This document shows positions 27,501 to 36,500 of a DNA stretch of 64,000 nucleotides, piece after piece (position 1 is the stretch's first letter; each line of letters begins with the position of its first letter). Position numbers and translations under genes: made by a program. This stretch comes from Eudromia elegans (taxonomy: Eukaryota; Chordata; Aves; Tinamiformes; Tinamidae). The stretch is taken from NCBI GenBank assembly GCA_003342815.1, contig PTEX01000055.1, positions 744,001 through 808,000 on the forward strand. The letters run 5' to 3'. A model generated the notes under the pieces. That model was not told where the DNA came from. It made no database searches and worked only from the letters and a program-made list of their open reading frames with translations.

Positions 27501-30500
27501 TCAATATTTGTGAGCCTCTCAGCCCTATCAAAGATGTCGATTGCCCACCTGGAGCAGCTGTTTGCATGGTTCCTGTTAGTGGACCAGCAATAGTAAGTGT
27601 TATGCCTGGAAACATTCAAACATGAAATTATCTGCTAGTTTAAGACAATGTCTCTGCCCAGCAAGCTGACCTGAGCTTGGAGGCTTAACAACGGGAGAAA
27701 TAAATGGAGTACTAAATTGAAATGGAGTACTAAAAATTACCTTGCAGAATACCTGTTTTTCCCAAGTAAGAAATTTTTATGCACCCTGAATCCTAGTGAT
27801 TTTTTGAGGGGAGGTGGAAGATATAGTGATACTGCAGTTTTGTGTTTAATATATACAATGACAAGTACTTTATATATATGTGTATATATATATAGGGAGA
27901 GAGAGAGAGAGTGTGTGAATTTTTGTTTAAGGATGTATACCAAGGAAGCAAAAAGTCTCTTAATTTGCCATTCTTAGATGCCGAACTAATATACTCAATT
28001 CTGTGATAGCTTGTCAGAACTATGAAGTGGGACAAGCCCTAGTGTCCTCCATAGTGCATTTAGTATATTCATGTAAGGACTTGGAACTTTCTTTGTCACT
28101 TAATCCCATATTATATTCAAGTAGTATGTAGCTGTTTTGGCCTATTGTTTTTAAAAAATACAATCAATGTCCCTGGCTTTACATCAAACTTAAGGGTTGT
28201 TTTGATCTGTCCAATTTCTGGTTTGATAGGACTGAAATATAGCTGTTCTTTGGATATATAGAATATAGCTCTCAAAAGTGCATTGTATCCGTGCTCATGT
28301 GTGCTGAACAGATACATATCTGGATATCTTCAGATCCTCCAGATCTGAAGCTCTGGGTTGATCTGATATCTAATAGTTCATCTGTTAATGCATATTTTTG
28401 CTTGTGTAGGATATTGGTCGTGTTACTGAAGTTCCCAAGGTAAATGATGCAATGAATGAAGTTTACATCACTTACAACAGCACTACTCCTTGCCAGTTAA
28501 ATGACAAGTTGAATTATACTTCTCTCATCGTGTTTCACTGCCGCCAAGGAACTAATCTGGTAAGACAGATACCTATGAAAAGTACTTTACCTGCAACTAT
28601 TTTTAGTACTAGTTGTGGTACTGAGATGGCAAATTAGCCCTCCCTTTAGTGAAATCTAACCTCAGCAATAAGTGAAGTTAACTTTTTAAAGTAAAAGTAC
28701 ACAATAAAATCTAATGACTCTTGTTATGATACTTGGTAACAGGGCAAGCCAAAGATGATAAGGAAACTTGGCTGCAATTTTGTGTTTGAGTGGGAAACTC
28801 CAGTTGTGTGTCCTGACCAAGTGAAAACTTCCGGTTGCTCTGTGACTGATGAGCAATTACACTACACTTTCAACTTGACCAGCCTTTCTGGAAGATCATA
28901 TAAGGTAATGCGTTCTGTGGAATAACTGTAGTGTTCAGCACTATCAACACTTTGGAGCTGAAGCAACGGGCTTGACGTCTTCTCCAGGGTGTGAAGGGAG
29001 GCTGAGTAATGTACTGCAGCTGCAGTCAGTATTGTATTTGTTTGCCCTCTAATGGAGGAAGAGCCTGGGAGAAGGCTAACTTTTTAATTTTGAGAGGTGA
29101 CTTGATTTCTTGATGGGGAAGGAGAGTGGAACTCCTTGTGAGGCAGAATCTTAGCTTGGCCTTAAATGTGACAGAGTTTGGCTGAGCAGGTTATATTCTT
29201 GGTACTACAGGTATGCTTAGTCTGTAGCTTTAGCATATCGATGAAAGTAAACCTTGCAAAATTAGTTCCGATTTCTCTACCTGTTTTTTACAATCACTGT
29301 ATGAGATTTGTCTGTGTTTATAATGAGTTCATTAAGCTCTTGGGTAATACTTTATTGTGCCCTGTAAAAGACTGTGTTGTTCATGACGCTTCTGGGTGTC
29401 TGCACAGGTGCTTTCCGAGTCCAGCAGTTACTATCTTGGTGTGTGTGGTAAGACAGCAGACATGCCCCAGGGAAGGTGCAAAGATGGGGCTGTCTGTCTC
29501 ATGTCGGGAAGTGACGTGTCGTCCTTTGGAAGTGTAAAAGGAATGAAAATGGACTACAACCATCAGGATGAGACAGTCATCTTACAGTATACAGGCGGTG
29601 ACAGGTGCCCTCCAGGTGAGATCCAGCAGATCTGCTCTTTACAGTAAAGACTTGTCAGCTTTCTTACCCTTGAATCTGCTTCTCTCCTATTGTCACAAAT
29701 ATGTGTTCACTTTGCAAACCTAAATGAAATGTGCAGTCCTGCTACAGCAAATACATTGTTTTAATCTGCATCTCAACAAATCTGTGCTAAAACGGAATAC
29801 ATCTTTTCTGTAGGGATGGTCATAACTGTGTAGTGCATTCTAATGTTAAATTCCATGTTTCAGTGTTTCTTTTCCCTGCCAGTGCCTCATGATTGTTCTT
29901 AAACAGTATAAAAGTGAAGACTTCAGATGCGGTCATCACTCTGGATATGTCTGCTTTTCCACTGCATACTGCTAAGTGGATGTTCCCTTTTTTCCACAGT
30001 GACTGAGAAAGGGGAGCTGTGTGTCTTCCCCTTCATGTACAAAGGGAAGAGTTATGAGGAATGTACTACAGAAGAAAAGACTAGACCATGGTGTGCTACG
30101 ACTGAGAACTACCTGGGAGATGAGAAGTGGGGATTTTGTGGCAGTGGTAAGAACTAGTGATCCGAGTTAACACTGGGTTAGCTGCTGGGGCAAAAGACCA
30201 CTGGTATAATGTGATGGTAAGAAGGACTGGGGTGGGCAAGGCAGGGGGATGTTTGAGACAAGTTGGACTTTACCCAGGTGGGTGAACAATGTAAAATGAA
30301 GCCTTTAGAAAGTGATATTTCAAGTAATTAGTGGCAAATAATCTGCCTCAATGGAGGCATTCATCTTGGAAGGGAAAGTTGCACAGCTTTTTAAAAGGTG
30401 TAAATTTAACCTATGGAAGATAACTGCTCTGTCTACTCATTTAAGTCTCAACTATATAAAACAACATCTAATTAAAACCTAGGCTTCTATGTTAACATTA

Positions 30501-33500
30501 CAACATGAAAATCTGTGCATGCCTGAAAACCACTAATAAAGTGGGGGTTTTTTTTCTTTTTTTACCTCTCCTTTTAGCCACTGGGAAAAGGGAATCGACC
30601 ATTATCTTCAAGTGTGATGAGAATGCTGGCATTGGGAGTCCTCGCCTTCTGAGCGAGACACTTGGCTGTGCTGTGACATTTGAGTGGAGGACACAGGCTG
30701 TCTGTCCTCCTAAGAAGATGGAGTGCAAGTTTGTCCATAAGCACAGAACTTACGACTTGAGAATGCTCTCTTCCCTGACAGGATCTTGGATCTTTTTCCA
30801 CAATGGAAACTCGTGAGTAACCCCCAGCTTGGTAATCAATATAGCTCATGATACGGTACTTTTGTTGGTCCATGTTCAGGGCTTTAAACATTTCAGTTTA
30901 AGTTGCTGTCAAAGTGTGGAAGTTGTCAATGTTACAGTTTAATACTGTAAGTAGCTATGCAGAAAATAAAGGAACTGTTTTATCTGAAGACAGGGGACAT
31001 CTATGGTTGTATTTCAACCTTAGCTTCTTGAAGGCTTTCTATTTAAACTGCTATCTTACTGAAGTAATTTCACAGTATAAATACTTTATTATATGTAACT
31101 GGGTTGAACATAAATCTGGATTCCCTTTTGAGGTTGATTCAAACTTAGATAAAAATTGTGTGCTCTTAATTAGGTCTTGTTTCTTCTACTGTGAAGACTG
31201 AAACACATTTTTGGCAGGAAAAAAAAGCATGCCAGTATCAACTTGGAGAAAAACATAAATGGCAGGCAGTCACCACCTCCCCCAGTAATGAACTGGCAAG
31301 GATTAAGAGTAGCTAATACCATAATCTTGGTAAACAGTGGGATGTCAACACTTGTTCATCAGGCCACTTGCAGTTCTACCTCGTGTGAAAACTAGGAGAA
31401 GGACACTCATGTAATTGCTTCAAGTTTTATAGCTGAACAAAACTTCTGGGCGTCTCTAAACTTGGTTCCAAGTTTCAGCTGCCGTAGAACAGGAATTAAT
31501 CTGGTGTATGATGTTTTTTACTTTAAAATGATAGTTAAAAATATTTTTTTCTGAACCTTAGAACATACATTGTTTTGTTCAGCAACTTGGTTTAATCTTC
31601 ATTAAATTTGATTAGCTTCCAGTGAGGAAGCTATATAGTCTATATTTCATCTTGTCACTTTAGCCTAAACTGGTTTAAGAGATATTTTCTGTGTTTCCCT
31701 TCCTATAGGTACTATGTGAATCTTTGTCAGAGGGTGCATGAAGGACCCCCAGGCTGCCCTGAAAGAGCCAGTATTTGTAGAAAAAGCAGCAATGGAGATG
31801 TTAAAGTTCTTGGACTTGTTCATACGCAGAAACTGAATGTGACAGGTATATTATTCCTATGTAAAGATATGAAATGACCAAATATTACAGCCTAGTTATA
31901 GTGGTTATCATTGTATACAAATTTCACAGAAATTCTGAAACATTTCTTCCAGTAAACCCGTTTTTGGGGGACGAGGGTTGAGCAAAATAAATGAACAACA
32001 AAGCCAAAATAAATCACACTGCTACTTATAGGGTGTTTACATCAGGAGAACGCACTGAAGTGAGATGTATGATTAAACAGGAGAACACGCTGAAATGAGA
32101 TTTATGGTTAAGCAAGTGAACTGTGGGAGCGATGACTATTTTTGTTCACCCTATTTTGAAAGACCTGTTGTGTCTGCTGAGCTTTTCCACTAAAAAGCAG
32201 CACATGAGGGAGATGATTAATCAAACTTCACCTTTCAGGAAAGGAACAAAACCCTTCAATTTCAAGCTTCTAGTTTAAAGATGCTTTTAACAATTGCTCC
32301 TAAGATTGCAAAAATGAGAAGTTTTGTAGCCAGCTTCAGAAACAACGGGGCTTAGTGAATGTGTTTATTGTCTAACTTGTTTATAAACATAACTTATTCT
32401 TAAAATATCAAAAGTTGTTAATAAATCTAGTGTTGTCTGTACCCATACTGGTGATATGAACATGGTGCTGTGTGAATGCAAAGGATCTGGTTGAGAAGTT
32501 TTTACATTAAGTTTGAGGTTTTTACTGATGACAAAGTGCTCTAATTGTTGCATGGTTTATGAAAAAATATTAGAAGTTAATATTAAGTAATAAGATCTGG
32601 GAAATGGACAAATGGATTTTGTGATAGCTACTTACAAAATCCTCAAGTGTCACCATATGTTTTCTAGATGATACGGTGTATATCAGTTATTCCAGTGGGC
32701 AGGAATGCTGGAAAAACAAGAAAGTAATGACAGTTATAAAATTGAAGTGTGCAAAAACAGTTGGTATGCCCATGCTCCAGAGGTGAGTGTCTAATTGGTT
32801 TACCTGATCTTTAATTTATTTCATTGTACATCTTAATGAAACTGTGAGTCTCCGTGACAGTGACCCTGTTCTGTTGGGCAACCCCAGAACTGTCAAGTTC
32901 TGGTTGGTGACTTAAATGCTGCAGTAATGCAGAGAGTCAGGATGGGTGGATTTCTGCCTCCCCCTGGCCTTTTCCCTTCTGTAAAGAATATGGAAAGATT
33001 GTTAAGATTATCCTGAATAAGCAGATAAATGGATTAGCTTAGGAAAGTACATTGAGTTAATGTCTGTAATGCGGAGGTAATGTATGACTCCTCACTTTCT
33101 ACTATAAGATCCTGACTTTATTAAATGACAGTGAACAAGGTGCCTGAAAAGTCCTGTGTGCCCGGCTTCAAAAACTGAGTGGAAAAATGGATATACCCTT
33201 TTGATTATTTCAGAATTGGGAAGGAGCACCTGTACACATACCAGCTTTTAACTCAAGCTGGATACTGCTGTGTCTTCCTCCTGCTGTGCTGTTTTGTTCC
33301 TGCTTTAATGCCAGTGTAATGTGTTGTACCAGAGCAAAGGCAGCAATGGCGTGGCCTCCATAGGTGTCCCATAAAAGTGGTAATATTAACTTGTCTCTCA
33401 AGTGATGTACAAAGGGCCAAATATTCAGTTGCTGTTAAGACTTAAATTCAGATAGATCTCTGCCTATGTTCCATCTCATGACGTATTGAAAGTTTTTGGT

Positions 33501-36500
33501 AAAAAATCTGGATGCTACTTTCTGGTTTATTCTCCATAACTTCCCATGACCTTCACCCCCAAGAAATGTTTCTGAAAGCAACCTTAGACATTTAAGCATC
33601 TGAGCATTGCTTTTCAGAGCTCATTGTTGGTCTATTTTTGTAAAACATGCAATTTCTAGAGTTTTTCCACCTGTACACTCTCATGAACAGTTTTGTTCTG
33701 TATTTATCTTGGATGACCTGGAGAGGGGAAAAAAATATTCCACTTCCGAGTTGAAATTGAGTGGCTTGGATCTTGGTTTTGTTGTCAGTTACAGTAAACC
33801 AGTCGTAACAACTTCGTCCAAACTTGCTATAGATAAGCAATTCAGCAGGGTTTTGCTGCATTCCTAAACCATTCTGATGACTTTTCTTTAGTTTTGCTTT
33901 GGTGAACTGCATATTGTCTGTAGAATTGGTAAAACTGTATGCGAGACGCTGCAAGTGTCAAAGAACTAACTAGGTTGTGATTCTTGTCCTAGCTCTTTAA
34001 AGTACAAAGCTTTAATCTGCCAAGAACAGCCTGTCTTGTTAGCTAAAATATTTAGATAAAACCCTCTGAACTGACTTCTGGAAGTCTAAGTGGGGAAGGT
34101 TGTTCCTGGCTTGTTTTCAAGATTGTCAGGCCAAGGTGGTTTAAGGTGCTAGACTTGTAGAAAAGACCAGTGCAACTCTTCTGTGGGTTGCCCCTTTTGG
34201 TGCGTTAACTACTCGACTTGCTCACAAAGATGCTTGAACTGGAGACTCTATTACCCTTTGCCAGACCAATGTGCTGTGTCTGTTTACTTGGCAGGTATGA
34301 TGAAGAGAACTGTGTTTACCACATCACTTGGGACACGCGTGCTGCTTGTGCTGTTAAGCAGCAGGAGGTGGAAGTAGTGAATGGGACAGTTGTTAATCCT
34401 GTAACCGGGAAGAACTTTTCTTTGGGAGATGTTTATTACAAGTAAGTAAAGCAAATGAAAACCTTAGAATTCTACTGTGGGAAAAGAAACCTTGATGTGC
34501 CACCTCTCATTGTGGGGAAATCTCACTAAATTTGCTGTTGGACTTGTACTAGTTTGAGACTTAAGGGCTTGACTGATGGTCATACAGCTTGCTGAGGGAA
34601 TAGGAAGCTTTGAATATGTCCGGGAATACTCAAGAGTCCGTCCAAATGTGAGTACCCTGCCTCGGTGGATGCCAAGTTGGTCATTGCTGTCTCCAGAGCG
34701 CACAGGCATCAGTTCAGTACCACAGACCCTCGTTTGCACCTATGCTGCTCTCGGCCTCTTGTGTTGCTCTTTTCTTTCTGCCCAGCAGGTCCATGTGGAA
34801 GCAGGAGCTCATGCTCCAAAACTTTGAAGTGAGGAAGGACAACTCGAAAGGAGTGCTTGAGTGTGTGTGTGACTGCAAGGGTGGGGAAGGACCAACAGTT
34901 AACACTGTCTGCATGACATGTTGTATGTAATGCTGTTGCAGACAATTTTGCTCTGTTTAAAGTAAAAATAATGTTTTATGGAGGAAAAAGCTCCCACAGC
35001 CTCATGCTATAAGAAGAGTGAATTTTACCTGCAGGGCATAAACCAGTAGTATGTGCTGAAGGATGTGGGATTGGGTTAAGTAAGCAGAAATGTTGTGAAT
35101 AGACTTGCTATGCAAACATGTTTTGCCTTTAATGCTGTAAACATGGAGAGGAACCAAATAGGTTTGGATGGGGGATGTGAGATCAAGACAAAATGAGAAG
35201 TCTGATGTAGTGTTTGATGGAAAAAGAAATTATATTTGAGTGAGCTCAGCCTTTGAGTGAGAGGTGAGAATAAATAGCTCCTAATCTCTAGGAAACCCTT
35301 GCAGTGGACCTTGTCCTACTAGAGAAGACTGCTTGTTAGCAGTCAGCAAAAACTACGCTGTGCTGTTTATCACAGCTCGGTGGTGATTTTTACAGTCCAT
35401 ACACGATGTGTATGAAAGCTGCTGGATTGTGCTCGTGTTCCTAATTGTTTGAATCCTCTCTACGTGGTTAAGCATGTACCTGCTGAGGGCAGTGTATCTA
35501 GCAATGTTTGGTTTCTGTGCAGTTTTGGAAAAATTAATGCTAGGTATAGTTCTCACCTGTAAGTATGCAGGGTGGAAGTCTCTCTCTTGCTGCTCTTTTG
35601 GCTCTTGAATAATTTATTGACTTGTCTGGAATCAGCTAGTGGTAACTGTTACCTCTGTTGCCGGCCTTACCTCTTGGGAATAACCCAACTTTGAGTTTAA
35701 ACTTCAGGATAGGCCTACCCTTTCTCTCCACAGATTATACACAGCTTCTGGTGACATAAGAACAAATGGTGACAAATATGTATATGAAATTCAACTTTCT
35801 GGTATAACAAACTCGAGTTTCCTGGAGTGTGCTGGAGCAAATATCTGCCAAGTTAAAACTAATGAACGTCGCTTTCGGAAAATTGGTTCTTCCAGGAGAG
35901 CTAAATATTATGTTGAAGGTAGGTACTTACTACCTGGATTTGTTTGATTCTCCAGATACATGACATCCTGATTTTTTTAACATCTACACCTAATCAATTT
36001 CTACAAAAGTATATAGAGTCTGTGTTTAAGGATTTAGCTTCTCTTGCTATACAAGCTCAGCTGCAGAAGTACCTGCAGAAGTATATTGGGATCAACACTT
36101 AATTTTTTGATAGGAATAAAGAGGAAATCAAGTGACCTTGCTCTCCCATTTTCCCTCTGTGTTTATGCTCCCTAAGCAGTGCTCTTTTACCTCTTTAGTT
36201 TTTCTGATAAAGAGCATAGCCTATTGTTCTATAGTAACTGATGGGATCAGTCAGTCACCTCTGTGGAAGGCATGGTACCATACAGATAAGGTTGTCTACA
36301 GAAACTTAGTAAGGTTTAAGTTACTGTTGCACAACAAATACATGCAAGAACCTAGAGAGTAGTAGTTAATTTTCTTTCCAACCTAATTTTGTTGGACTGT
36401 CCTCAGGGAAGTACTTAACTGCAACATCTTCTTTTCTTTGTAGATGATGACTTGGATGTCATGTTTTCTTCAGACTCTAGATGTGGTAAAGATAAGTCAA

